Of a DNA stretch of 64,000 nucleotides, positions 39,465 through 50,404 are shown one piece after another. Source of the DNA: Melieria omissa (Eukaryota; Arthropoda; Insecta; Diptera; Ulidiidae); the NCBI GenBank assembly GCA_963971225.1, contig OZ020267.1, positions 88,029,648-88,093,647 of the forward strand, written 5' to 3'. Both the position numbers and the translations under genes were made by a program. The notes under the pieces were generated by a model that was not told the origin of the DNA, did no database searches, and saw nothing but the letters and a program-made list of their open reading frames with translations. Every line of letters starts with the position of its first letter. Position 1 is the first letter of the stretch.

Positions 39465-40221
39465 CAGTGGACGTCCAATATAACGAATCTTATTTGTACC
39501 CCCAATTTGTTAAATAGAAAAATTCGTTCAAGCGATCGACATTTTTTTGTTTTAAACCATCCTTCTTAAAGAAATAAGTCTCATATATTTAGTCTTTAAC
39601 CTTCTGCATGTCTCTTTAGGTGTATTTGACCCCAGACGGAATGAAAAAACGGTTGAGCGGCTTTGTGCACTCGTCTACTTGTGTTATTTAGTGTAAATCG
39701 CGCTTACAACCCAATAACAAATCGAGAAAAACACTGTTCGGGGCTTCCCCTTTTCTTTTGTGATTTATGTGTAAGATTTCTTCATATTTTGTCAGTCAAT
39801 TATATAAACGCTTGATTGGGGTCATCTTGAACGCGAACGCAAATTTGAGCAAAGGACAGACAGAAGGTTAAACAAATATCTTGTTTTATTCCAGCATTTT
39901 CAAAATACAAAAATGGCTACGTAAAAAGTCTCCTCTGCGGATTGCCTCTTTACCGCAAGTAAACTTTTCTGTATGGACATTTTTTTTGATTAATTTTTTG
40001 AAATTTTAATTTTTAAAAGAAAAACGCCGACCTTTGCGTTCTATCCTGTGAAAATTATCAGCAATGCATACAAACAGAATTTGAAAATGTAAAAACTGAA
40101 ACTGAAAAATGTAAAAAAATGAAAACGTAACAAAAACAAAGAGCCATCAATAGAAAAATTTGGCCGTACGTTAAACCGAAAATTCGTTAAATGGAAAATT
40201 CGTTATATTGGATGTCCACTG
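39465..40221. mobile_element. pogo/Tigger-like MITE, 757 bp
   Basis: TIRs begin CAGTGGACGTCCAATATAAC on the left and CAGTGGACATCCAATATAAC inward on the right, with TA on both sides (39463-39464, 40222-40223). Repeated TTCGTTAAAT motifs lie inside both ends. There is no transposase. The ends resemble pogo/Tigger termini. A diverged relative is at 56304. Confidence 0.8.
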
Positions 40222-40584
40222 TATTTGTAAAACAAGTTGTATTAGCACTTTTTCAATCTAAGCCGACCATTTATATTATTTATCGCCCTAATCGACTGCC
40301 CTTTTCAGACACTTCAGTGACACTGTAGTTTCGTTAAATTTCACCATTTGAATTTGAAAACTCGTGTTCAAAGTAAATCCTTTTTTACTTTATTTGCTAT
40401 CTCATTTACTTTGCTGCTGTTTGTGCGCACTAACCTACAAATAGCAACATATTTGAATGTGATTATTATGTAAACGTTCATTCCATGCTGGCAATACTGT
40501 TGGCAAGTGAACCGTCCGTCCGATTTTGACAATGAACCGAACGAAAACAAACAAAATACACGTGAATTTTGTTGCTTTTTTATA
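40222..40584. other. unassigned sequence
   Basis: AT-rich with no coding region recognised. It could be interior of the large P-like element. Confidence 0.4.
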
Positions 40585-40722
40585 GCCCATTTCCACCGGG
40601 CCTCAAATGCATTTAACGCTTAAATGTATTCAACATCGCATTTAAATGATCAAATTCCCATACAATTGTTTTCGTATCAAAGTGCCTAAACTCAGTTTTG
40701 CCGTTTACAGACGCCTAAGGGC

Positions 40723-41019
40723 CGTACGGCTCTTGCAGCATGCTGTCGAAATTTGTACATTTGTGAATATTGCTCCCGCTTTGACCATAACATTTTCTGT
40801 TAGCCCGATGTTTTGCTGCCGGTCAAATAATCCCGGTCACGGATAAATGGTTGTTGCTTCAATGTAAAAGAGAAAATTGGGAGAGCGACAACAATTTTAT
40901 CCGTGACCGGGCTCATTTGACCGGCAGCATAACATCGGGCAACAGAAAATGTTATGGTCAAAGCGGGAGCAATATTCACAAATGTACAAATTTCGACAAC
41001 ATGCTGCAAGAGCCGTACG
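40723..41019. repeat. long inverted repeat (arms ~130 bp, loop ~30 bp)
   Basis: The left arm (40723-40857) starts CGTACGGCTCTTGCAGCATG and ends at GGATAAATGGTTGTTGC. The right arm (40886-41019) is its near-complete complement. A transcript would fold into a long hairpin. Copy B has only part of the right-arm sequence. Confidence 0.88.
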
Positions 41020-41930
41020 AACACAAACGAAAAAGGGGATTTGAATTACGTTCGGTGTGGTAGATTTTTTCCTAAGACAATTACCTTTTTTTTAATATTC
41101 TCAAAATTCCTCAAAATATGCTCTTTTTACGTTCCATTTATAGTCTGAAATACAAGCAAAAAACAAAAAGAATAAAAGAAAAATAAATAAAAGCTTTGAA
41201 TATTTTGAGGCCCCACATTTTGTATATTCCGCCAAATAATTTGGCTGTGTTGTATTGCTTGATGTGTCGGCTTTCATTATACCCAAAATCGTTAACTGAT
41301 TTACAAAAACTGTGTATGTTTTTGACCACCAAAGAAAACCCCTTAAAATTCCATATTTTCCGACTTTGAGGTCCAATTACCGCGGCATTTTAAAACTTAT
41401 AAAAATAAGTTCGGAAAAGAAGCCGTGTGGTGTTGTTAATGCGATAATGTGAAAATCATGTCAATCAATTTTTTGGTTTAGAAATTACGATAAAAAATAT
41501 GGAAAAAGTAGAGGAAAAACTGAATATATGACACGGTACCTATATCTCACTAACTAGAGCTGCTAGAAATAATCTGAGGGTAGATTCGAAATCAGCGCAC
41601 CCAAATTAATAAGAAACAGTAGAAAAACTCCATGCAACAGAAAAAAGTGTTTTTTGTTGTCCTGTGTTACAAATTGTCCCGATTCGAAATATAAAAATAT
41701 GAATAACTTTTGAGAAGAAGCAGGTCGGATTTCAATTCGAACGGATTTTGCACCTATAATCATAAACAAATACAACCCCGATTACAGTTTTCGTCGACAT
41801 TTTTGTGCAACCTATCGATGCTTCCTGCCTACCGTGTACCGTCTGTCATAATCTAAGTCAAAACTGATATTATTTGCCAACAACAAATGCTGGAAAAGGG
41901 AAATAAAAAACGTTAAACTTCTCATAAACC

Positions 41931-43132
41931 CATGGTATAAAAATATACAGGTAGTTTCAGTGCGACAGATAATAAAAGTGACAATTGGAAAACAATATTT
42001 TTTTTTTAATTGTGTAGGGTAAAAGGTTCGGTTGTGGGCACCCCTTCGTATCTTTTGATAGAAAGCAGGCTGGGTTTTTTTGACTAAGGCCATCTATTCA
42101 TTATGGAACCACGATCTTTTTGTGCCAAATACTGAGTCGAACAGACACGCCTGCTTTGTGCTGGAACCATATATATCTTTCTGTGCTTAAAAAATAAGAC
42201 AAACATTTTTTTAAACATTTTAAATGGTGTCATAAATCGAAGTGAATCCATCGAGAAGGCGATAGAATGCATTTTTATTTAGCAAATTTATTATACTTTG
42301 TGATCCAATATTGATTACAACCAATATGTTTACCCCGAACAATTTTTTCACTACTTCTCAAAATGGCTGCCAAATTCGGTTGTGGGCACCGCAATTAGTT
42401 CGGTTGTGGGCACCCGTCTTTTAGTGAAAAATTTCGGAGACATCAAAGCTGTCGACGGTGGTGTTTTCTTCTTTTCGTGGATGTTATCGAATCAGGTTAA
42501 CTGGTGTTTTCCACCTTCTTCACGTCACAGCACTTGAAGAGTGTTGATTAATTAGGTTGAATTTCATTTTACTTTAGGTCTTCTTGACAGCCCAGGAGAA
42601 TGACTTGGTCACTTACATTTTGAAATGCCCGTCCGTCTAAAGTGTGCCGACATGCGTACCAGCTACTTCACATGCATGGATTGTGCTTCAAATAATTAAA
42701 ACTTAATATTTTTCTATATTCGTGTTGGTTTTTCTTCATATTTCCCCGTTTCCAGCAGATTTTCCAAGGGTGTCCACAACCGAACCAAAAAAAAATTGTC
42801 TTTAAAAATGACTACTTTACAAAATTTAAAAAAAAAACTTTTCCATTTGACGGAATCGATTTACTTTTATCATTACTTGTTAGCTAAGGTCTCTAGCTTT
42901 CCAGAGATGTCCATATGTACGATTAAGAAGAACTTGGTAAAAAGTTATGAGCCGAAAACAAAAAGGTGCCCACAACCGAACCTATTCCCCTACTACTATT
43001 TGCATTTTTGCTACAGTGCTGCAATTCCACACAATCAGTTTATGTATGTTCAAATTTTATTTTTATTTGTCAAAAAAGCAAATGACTTTTAATTTTGCTC
43101 GATTGAATCTACCTGTATATTTTTGTATCACG
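41931..43132. mobile_element. P-like or hAT-like MITE nested in copy A
   Basis: The exact 8-bp duplication CATAAACC flanks it (41923-41930, 43133-43140). The TIRs are CATGGTATAAAAATATACAG on the left and CGTGATACAAAAATATACAG on the right, both followed by GTAG. Copy B carries the matching empty site at about 57755-57775 (ctcatgaaccctcttgac). The CATG start favours the P group; hAT is the alternative because both make 8-bp duplications. Confidence 0.85.
42017..42990. mobile_element. inner TIR element with repeated 16-mer
   Basis: The ends are GGGTAAAAGGTTCGGTTGTG on the left and, read inward, GGGGAATAGGTTCGGTTGTG on the right, with TA outside both. The 16-mer TTCGGTTGTGGGCACC recurs inside at 42375 and 42399, and inverted at about 42769 with one mismatch. 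There is no coding region. A TA duplication suggests Tc1/mariner, but the class is open. Confidence 0.72.
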
Positions 43133-43690
43133 CATAAACCCTCTTGACATTAAAAATGCAGACAGCTTTGATATCAATCAGCCGACAACTTTCAGAAATG
43201 AAACAAACATTGACAAATGATAAATAAATTTAAAAATAAATAAATAAATTTATAAATTTTCACAAATATGGAAACATTCCTAGACTATTGAGAAGGAAAG
43301 CGGAGTGGTTCTCATGCAGTAGAGGGGCTGCCCAGAAATAAATGCAGAATTTGGCTTGACAAAATAAAAATGTATACAAAAACCAGGTGTTGGAGTTAAC
43401 TCAGTTTCGGTGGAAACGCTTGACAGTTCTCAAGCTTAACAAAGCCCTTAAATGCATTTAAGCGCTCAGTGGAAATACAGTAATAATGCCAGTACCTTGT
43501 TTATTGTACCATGGCATACACGTTTCAGTCTCTTTTTTTTGTTCTCTCCATACGTACATCGCATGCTCTGTAAACAGGTTATGATGTGAAAGTTTAGCTC
43601 TTACGGTCGTGTTAAAAGCAGTGTATGAATAGAGTTAGATAGAGATAGATAGATAAGTGCTTTATTAATTATTTCAATACTCTTATAATT

Positions 43691-44020
43691 TGCAGCCGCC
43701 GTGGCTCAGTTGGTTAGTGCGTTGAACAACGAGTCGAATGCAGAGCGACGCAAGTTCGAATACTGCATGTAGTAACACCTAAAAAAAATAACGGGAAACT
43801 CGTTTTCTCTTTCGGTGGCTGTCCTCTCAGCTGGAAATGGCAAACCTCTGAGAGTAAAAATTGCCTATGAAAAAGCTCCCAACCTGCCGTTCGGAACCGG
43901 CATAAAACTGTAGGTCCCTTCCACCCGCGTACAAATTCACACGCACAACACGGGTGGTTGCGGGAAGCTAGGCTTTAGTCCCGCGTAAGCGGGCTGTCGT
44001 GCCAGTCAATTATTATTATT
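43691..44020 (+). mobile_element. tRNA-headed SINE (SINE-a copy 2)
   Basis: Flanked by ACTCTTATAATT (43679-43690, 44021-44032). It has the same head, body and CAGTCAATTATTATT tail as the copy at 35506, with about a dozen differences. It lies just outside the large P-like element. Confidence 0.92.
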
Positions 44021-44358
44021 ACTCTTATAATTATAGAACAATTCAAATGCTTTCTTATAATATAGTTATGTATATGAACGAATCGGTCCGGCCTCGATAG
44101 TCCAGCGGGTAGCGCGCTGGCTTCTCATACCAAAGGCTCCAGGTTCGATTCCTGGCTGGTGAACAACTCGTCTACTTCTATCGCTATCCACATGAAGGGA
44201 ATGAGAATTACAAGAATCGCACAAGTGCGCTCTTGGCAGGCAATGGCAAAACCTCCAAGTGTGAACGAAAAACTGCCAATCGCCGTTCGGATTCGGCGTT
44301 AAACTGTAGGTCCCCTCCCCACTTTCCCCATCCGCTTGAAATGTGTGCTGTAACATAT

Positions 44359-44792
44359 TGTTACGAATACTAGGTCTAGTGGGCTGTAACGTATCACTGG
44401 ATTGTGCAATTTGAAAATGAAACAACGTTAATTATTCCAACGCAGCCAATTCAAAACCAACAGTCACTTTATTATTCACAGTTTACACTTTGCTGTTCGT
44501 ACACTTAAGTATTTGCTTAATTACAACTTCACTTGTCAAAACCAGACTGACTCGCTGCGCCGCATCCGGCTGCCTTTTATACCTGCCAGGCCATCGCAGA
44601 TCGTTCCCGCACATTCCGGAGTGGACTAAAAGATTCCATCATTGCCAGGTTGGACTCAAAGTTATTATCGCGGCCGTCGCTGCCAGATTGGACTAAAAGT
44701 GACTATCGCGGCCGTCGTTGCCAGATTGGATTATAGCACGGCACTTAGCGGCAGGGTTGCTTTGCACAGCGACAGACTGTCTCATCGTTACA
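44359..44792 (-). repeat. gypsy-2 3' LTR
   Basis: 434 bp, TGTTACGAATAC to CGTTACA on the plus strand. It contains tandem units built on CGCGGCCGTCG-TGCCAGATTGG (about 44668-44735). It pairs with 49970-50404. Confidence 0.93.
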
Positions 44793-46083
44793 CTGCCCGT
44801 CCCGAACAAGTGCCGAGGCTCCGCTGTGATGAGGGGCCAGACGCTCCAAATGGACTACCCTCAGCTTAGCGCCTCTATTGCTGCAACGTTGAATCCGGTA
44901 TACCACGTCGTTAATCCTAGTCACGACTTCGTACGGACCTTCCCATGACGCTTGAAGTTTCGGAGACAAACCTTTCCTCCGCTGCGGGTTGTAGAGCATT
45001 ACCAAATCGCCTTCTTGGAACCCTGCTGAGTTGGCCCGTAGATCGTATCTGGCTTTCGCCTTATCGCTGACCAGTTTGGTGCGGCCCCTTATAAATTGGT
45101 GAATTTCCTCCAGTTCCGCCCGCTTATTGGCCACGTAGTCCGTCTTAGCGCCTCCCGTCGTGCTGACTACCCCGAACTTCAAGTCAGCGGGTAACCGCAA
45201 CTCTGTGCCGAACACTGCTCGGGCTGGAGTGAGTGATGTCGTGTCGTGCGGGGCTGACCTATACGCCATCAGGAACAGGGGGATATGCGTGTCCCAATCC
45301 TTTTGATTCCTGCCTACCACTTTCCGCAGGTATTCCTCCAGTGTCCGGTTAAAGCGTTCCACCATGCCGTCGGACTGTGGGTGCAACGGCGTGGTACGAG
45401 TTTTCTTTATTCCCAGTAGCTTCCTTGAATACCGCAGACTCGAAATTCCGGCCTTGATCTGAGTGCAATTCCAACGGAACTCCGAACCGGGCTACCCAGT
45501 TGTTTACCAGCTTTTCCGAGCTCGTAGTGGCCTCCTGGTTAGGAATAGGGTACACTTTAGGCCATTTGCTGAAGTAATCCATTACAACCAGCACATATTT
45601 GTTGCCTTGACTGCTAGTTGGGAATAGGCCGGCGACGTCCATAGCAATCCGCTCGAAGGGCGCTCCCACGTTGTACTGCTGCATGCGGCCCCGAGATTTT
45701 CTAGACGGCCCTTTCGCGGCTGAACATCGCTCGCAGCTCTTAATCCACTCTGCTACAGGCTCCTGACATCCTACCCAGTAGAATCGTCTTTTTATTTTGG
45801 CGACGGTTTTGGTGATGCCTAGGTGCCCTCCACTGGAATCGTTATGGTATGTCTCGATGACCTCGTTGATTCTGCATTTCGGCACTACCATTAGGGAGTT
45901 ACTGGTCCGACCATCCGCGCTCTCCCACCCGCGGTACAGGCATCCTTCTTTCAGCCGCAAACTTTTCCACTGTGCCCAGTAAGCCTTAGCGATCGGGCTT
46001 TCACCAGCCATCTCCTGCCAGTCTGGACGTGCGCCTTGCTCCTTGCCTTCGATGATTTTTGCAAGATCCGCATCCTGGTCCAC
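44745..46083 (-). pseudogene. gypsy-2 integrase
   Basis: The HHCC module is HNDSSGGHLGITKTVAKIKR and CERCSAAKG. The core has MDVAGLFPT (Asp) and LHSDQGRNFES (Asp); after a frameshift near 45400 the third site is in HPQSDGMVERFNR (Glu). A C-terminal domain (FQEGDLVMLYNPQRRKG, then SWEGPYEVV) ends inside the 3' LTR. The N-terminal end is shifted against the RNase H frame near 46080. It would insert element cDNA; two frameshifts make it inactive. Confidence 0.92.
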
Positions 46084-47398
46084 GCTGGTCCTTTTGTAGC
46101 TTCTCCGCAGACCACTCTTCCTCTGGCATAACGCTTACCAACCGGACGTCCACTATCTGCTCTTTGCTCTCGGCTCGTGAGCACTGCCTGCATTCGACTT
46201 GGCACGGACGGCGTGACAAAGCATCGGCATTTCCATGGCTACTGCCCTTGCGATGTTCTATCGTGTAGTCGTAGCTCTGCAGTCGATCGATCCACCGCGC
46301 CAATTGCCCTTCAGGATCTTTAAAGTTCAGGAGCCATCTCAATGCCGCATGATCTGTGCGCAGGCGAAACCTTTGTCCATACAGATATTTGTGGAAGTGT
46401 TTTACGCAGTCCAATACCGCCAGCAGTTCTCTCCGTGTCACACAGTAGTTGCGTTCTGGTTTCGATAGAATCCTACTGTAGTACGCTATCACTTGTTCCT
46501 GGCCGTCTATTATATGTGATAGCACACCGCCAATACTACTCCCGCTTGCATCTGTATCCAGCACAAATATCTCCCCAGGCACGGGGAAGGCCAGAATTGG
46601 GACACTGCAGAGTTTTTCCTTCAGACGTGCAAAAGCCTGTTCCTGCTCCTCGTTCCACTCGAAAGCTTGGCTCTTTTTCGTCAGTTTGTGCAAGTTGTTG
46701 GCTATGTTCGCGAATCCCGGAACAAATCGGCGGTAGTATGTGCACAGGCCCAGGTAACTGCGGAGTTCGTGTAGATTGCGTGGCCGGGGCCACTCCTTCA
46801 CCGCCGTGATTTTGCCTTCATCCGTATGTACTCCGCGGGCGGAAACCGTATGACCCAGATACTTGACCTCCTTTTGGAACAGCGAACACTTCTTTGGGTT
46901 GAGTGTAAGCCCGGCTTCTCGTATCCGCTCGAATACCTCCTTTAGCTTTCCCAGGTGGTCGTCGAAGTTTTTACCCATCACGATTATGTCGTCGAGGTAC
47001 ACCAGACACGTCCGCCAATGCAGCCCTTTTAGCACGCGTTCCATTAGCCTCTCGAATGTTGCTGGTGCGTTGCAGAGTCCAAACGGCATGACGGTGAACT
47101 GCCACAAACCATCGCCAACACTAAAAGCTGTTTTCTCCTTGTCCTTGTCTGCAAGCTCCACCTGCCAATAGCCGCTGCGTAAGTCGAGTGTGGAGAACCA
47201 CTGCGTGCCTGACAGTGTGTCCAGGGTGTCATCGATCCGCTGTAGTGGATAACTGTCCTTCTTGGTCACATCATTAAGCTTCCGATAGTCCACACAAAAC
47301 CGGGTACTGCCATCCTTTTTCTTGACTAACACGATCGGCGAGCACCAGGGGCCCGAAGAAGGCTCTATGACCTTGTCTTTCCGCATGTTCTCGATCAA
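46001..47398 (-). pseudogene. gypsy-2 reverse transcriptase and RNase H
   Basis: The 465-codon frame has the full Ty3/gypsy RT set: KKDGSTRFCVDYRKLND, STLDLRSGYWQVEL, MPFGLCNAPATFERLM and the catalytic LVYLDDIIVMG. RNase H follows with LDTDASGSSIGGVL, RRELLAVLDCVKHF, RTDHAALRWL and GNADALSRRP. The motifs are intact. It is part of a broken polyprotein: a TAA lies just upstream at about 47442 and a frameshift lies at the integrase junction. Confidence 0.92.
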
Positions 47399-47443
47399 AT
47401 TTGTGACCTCCTCCCTCTTGGCCAGAGGAACTCGTCTTGGCGG

Positions 47444-48286
47444 TTAGCGAATCGGTTTTGCACTTCCGGTGTCGATGTTGTGCTTCACTATGGCTGTTCT
47501 TCCGCCTGCTTCTGCCGCAAATATTGACCCATAGTGCTGCAGGAGTGACCGCGCCTTCTGTTTCTGCTTGGCCGTCAACTCGCTTATCCACTGGTTCTCC
47601 TGCGGTATGGCGTCCATGTTAAAACCGCTCTTCTTATTACCTCCAGGCGGGCTACTCTCGCAATTGACCACTGCTACAGCTTCCTTACACTCGCCAATTA
47701 CCTCATCTTTCCCGACATATCTGGGTGCATTCAGGGGGTTCAGTATTCTGACTGGTATTCTGCCATTTTTAGGTTCCACTAATGTACGTCCGATGATGAT
47801 GTTGTCGTGTCCTTGTTTTGGTGCTTCTACTACCCACAGCCGACTCGTCCCATCGTCCTCGCCCACCTTTGCCCACACAATCGCCTCAGAATTCGCTGGT
47901 ATCCTCCTGTGTTGACACGATACAACCTTCCTTACCGCCACGCTTCGCTCATAGCCGGTGTGCAGCGGGAATTCAACGGCATATCTCAGCACATTTTCCT
48001 TCAGGTCCAGCGTAAAACCGTGCCTAATCATGAAATCCACGCCGATAATCACGTCGTCCATTATATCCGCGACGATGAACTCATGTTCCAGGCTGCTGGT
48101 GCCGATAGCAATCGTTTTTGTAACTTTCCCTCTCACCGGCGCGCGCTCGCCAGTCGCAGTCCGCAGCTGTGTGCCATGCAGCGGTTCCCAGTTCTTCAGC
48201 AGCTTCCTTTTTATGATCGAATATGACGCTCCAGTATCCAGGGTCCACACGAACAACTTTCCATCTATCCTTCCTTCAATTGTCAA
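47444..48286 (-). pseudogene. gypsy-2 protease
   Basis: The retropepsin motif is WTLDTGASYSIIKRK near residue 15, with VIIGVDFMIRHGF as the second conserved part. The frame then runs through a linker to NIDTGSAKPIR and a TAA where the RT frame should continue; CAA to TAA would account for it. It would cleave the gag-pol precursor. Confidence 0.88.
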
Positions 48287-48375
48287 GCTGCTGGGCTGTC
48301 GTTTCAGCTGTGAGACAAGGATGGTGGGGCGGCAGATTGTGGGGATCAGCTCACGCCCCTTTGGGCTGACCCGTT

Positions 48376-49908
48376 TCAGTTTAACGGCTCCTCGTCCTCA
48401 GCCCTACGCTTGTTGGCTCGATTGTCAGTACTCCTCGCTTCAGGCGATTGAGATCGAGAACGGGAACGCCTCTTTCGTTGGCGGCAGTCTCGTGATATGT
48501 GGCCCTGCTTGCCACATACCCAGCAAACAACTTTAGAGGAGACCACCCGTGGCTTGTCAGGTGGCTCAGAGCTTATGGCCTGGATCGTAATGTCGTTGTC
48601 CGGCTGGATCTGTCGCATCCTTGCAGGTGCATACCGAGTGCTCCCAATCCATGTTGCCTCATATGTCATCGCGCTGGTCACCGTCTCCCTAAATGTCGGC
48701 TTGCCCATCATCAACGCACTGCGACGTGTCTCCGGGTCATGAAGGCCTTCAATAAACGCCTCTATCTTCATCCTTTCGAGACCATCAGCGCCGAAGGACG
48801 GGTAGCACAGCTGCACGAGCCGCTCAATGTCTGCTGCATATGTCTACAGCGCCTCGTTGGATCTTTGCGTGCGGTTCTTCAGCTCACAGTAGTACAGCGT
48901 TCTGTTGTGCTCGTCGCTGTATTTTGCTGCCAGCGCCCTTATGACGGTCTCGTACTCACTTCGTAGACATTCTGGAACTGATTTTATTACCTCAGCCGCA
49001 GCACCTTTAAGAGCCAGCGCCAATCTCCGACCTCTCCTTACATCGGTCCACTGATTTTCCAGAGCAGTCAGGTCGAATTGCAGCTTGAAGGTATCGAACG
49101 GCGTAGTCCCATCATAAGTAGGCACTTCTGCTCGGGTGGCAACACTTTCCGGAACCGGCGGCAACCATTCTCGCGGTTGTACTTCCCTAAGCCGCTCGTC
49201 CATTTTTCTGTTCATCGAAACTTCCAGACTATCAACTCGTTTGTTCAGGGAATCATCAAGATCGCCAACACGTTTATTCAGGGAATCATCCAGGTCGCCA
49301 ACTCGTTTATTCAGGGAATCATCTAGGTCGTCGACTCGTTTATCCAAGTGCTCTACCCGCGTCTCCAGGTGCTCGACTTTCCCATTAATCCTATCTGAGA
49401 TTTCCTTCACTTTCTGCTCCAAGCGCGCAGAATTTTCCTGAAGCTTGACTTCCACTCGCTCTGCCACTTGCGCCGATATTTCCCGGGTCGCCGTTTCCAT
49501 TTTCGCTGACATCTGCGCCGACATTTCACGATTTGCAGTCTCGACTTTTGCCGAAATTTCGAGATTCGTAGTTTCCAGCTTCGCTGCCATTTCTCGATTC
49601 GCTGTTTGCATTTGCGCCGACATGCCTTTGAGTGCAGCCATTAGTTGGCTCATGTCCAACGCTTGCATTGGTGCAGCCGCTGCTGCTGTACTCTGTAGCG
49701 AAGCAGCACCAGCAGGCGACTCCTCCACCTTGGCCGACGCCTCTAGTTCTTGCGCTCCGAACTCGTGCACAGTCTAATCGACGCCTCGTGCCTCACATGC
49801 TTCTCGCAAGCGCAACTGCAACTCCACCTTTCCGCCAGCAGTCGGCAAATTCCAGGCAGCCAGCTCCTTCTTCAGCTGGTCTACCTTCAGCAGCTCGAGT
49901 TTAACCAT
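48376..49908 (-). pseudogene. gypsy-2 gag with SAP-like N-terminus
   Basis: From 49908 the frame reads MVKLELLKVDQLKKELAAWN, a SAP-like helix-extended-helix. A TAG near 49775 follows, then a long coiled-coil region with heptad-like repeats, including three copies of LDDSLNKRVGD/S. The gag core is GTTPFDTFKLQFDLTALENQ. A second TAG near 48844 interrupts it. The C-terminus has one CCHC knuckle (CWVCGKQGHISRDC) and an Arg/Ser tail. Both TAGs could come from CAG. Confidence 0.85.
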
Positions 49909-49969
49909 GTCCGTGCTTTTATTTATTTGTTTACTTTCAATTTTCCACAATCCCACTTCTGACACCAAA

Positions 49970-50404
49970 TGTTACGAATACTAGGTCTAGTGGGCTGTAA
50001 CGTATCACTGGATTGTGCAATTTGAAAATGAAACAACTTTAATTATTCCAACGCAGCCAATTCAAAACCAACAGTCACTTTATTATTCACAGTTTACACT
50101 TTACTGTTCGTACACTTAAGTATTTGCTTATTACAACTTCACTTGTCAAAACCAGACTGACTCGCTGCGCCGCATCCGGCTGCCTTTTATACCTGCCAGG
50201 CCATCGCGCAGATCGTTCCCGCACATTCCGGAGTGGACTAAAATTTTCCATCATTGCCAGGTTGGACTAAAAGTTATTATCGCGGCCGTCGCTGCCAGAT
50301 TGGACTAAAAGTTACTATCGCGGCCGTCGTTGCCAGATTGGATTATAACACGGCACGTAGCGGCAGGGTTGCTTTGCACAGCGACAGACTGTCTTATCGT
50401 TACA
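49970..50404 (-). repeat. gypsy-2 5' LTR
   Basis: 435 bp, aligned with 44359-44792 over its whole length, with single-base differences and two short indels visible by eye. Confidence 0.93.

Larger units (their letters stand above)
40585..43480. mobile_element. unclassified TIR element, copy A (2.9 kb with nested insertions)
   Basis: The left end reads GCCCATTTCCACCGGGCCTC, then AAATGCATTTAACGCTTAAA; the right end is the approximate complement, ending in GTGGAAATACAG. TA lies on both sides. Copy B at 57341-58168 has the same termini and interior blocks. A differs from B by an inverted duplication near 40723, an extra ~730 bp near 41118-41846, and a nested P-like element. No transposase is seen. 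Superfamily unknown. Confidence 0.72.
18253..43513. mobile_element. P-like element bracketing a 25-kb nested cluster
   Basis: The left end begins CATGG at 18253, is split by a MITE, and continues TACAATAAACAAGGTA from 18572. The right end (43493-43513) is the exact complement. Outside the ends are GCATACAT (18245-18252) and GCATACAC (43514-43521), a 7-of-8 match for the 8-bp duplication typical of P elements. The interior is mostly later insertions; leftover host-element pieces (18572-18594, 27736-27938, 39061-39464, 40222-40584) show no transposase that I can recognise. That the two termini belong to one insertion is inferred from the TIR and TSD. Confidence 0.65.
44359..50404 (-). mobile_element. 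Ty3/gypsy element with both LTRs (gypsy-2)
   Basis: LTRs lie at 44359-44792 and 49970-50404, with the 4-bp duplication ATAT outside (44355-44358, 50405-50408). Gag, protease, RT-RNase H and integrase run on the minus strand in the usual order. A primer site TGGTGTCAGAAGTGGGA follows the 5' LTR (about 49968-49950). The LTRs differ at a modest number of sites. Premature stops and frameshifts disable it. It interrupts SINE-b. Confidence 0.95.

Noticed and set aside
41101..41376. Membrane-protein-like minus-strand frame in copy A
   Set aside because: AT-rich, with a hydrophobic bias explained by T-rich DNA. There are no motifs and it is absent from copy B.
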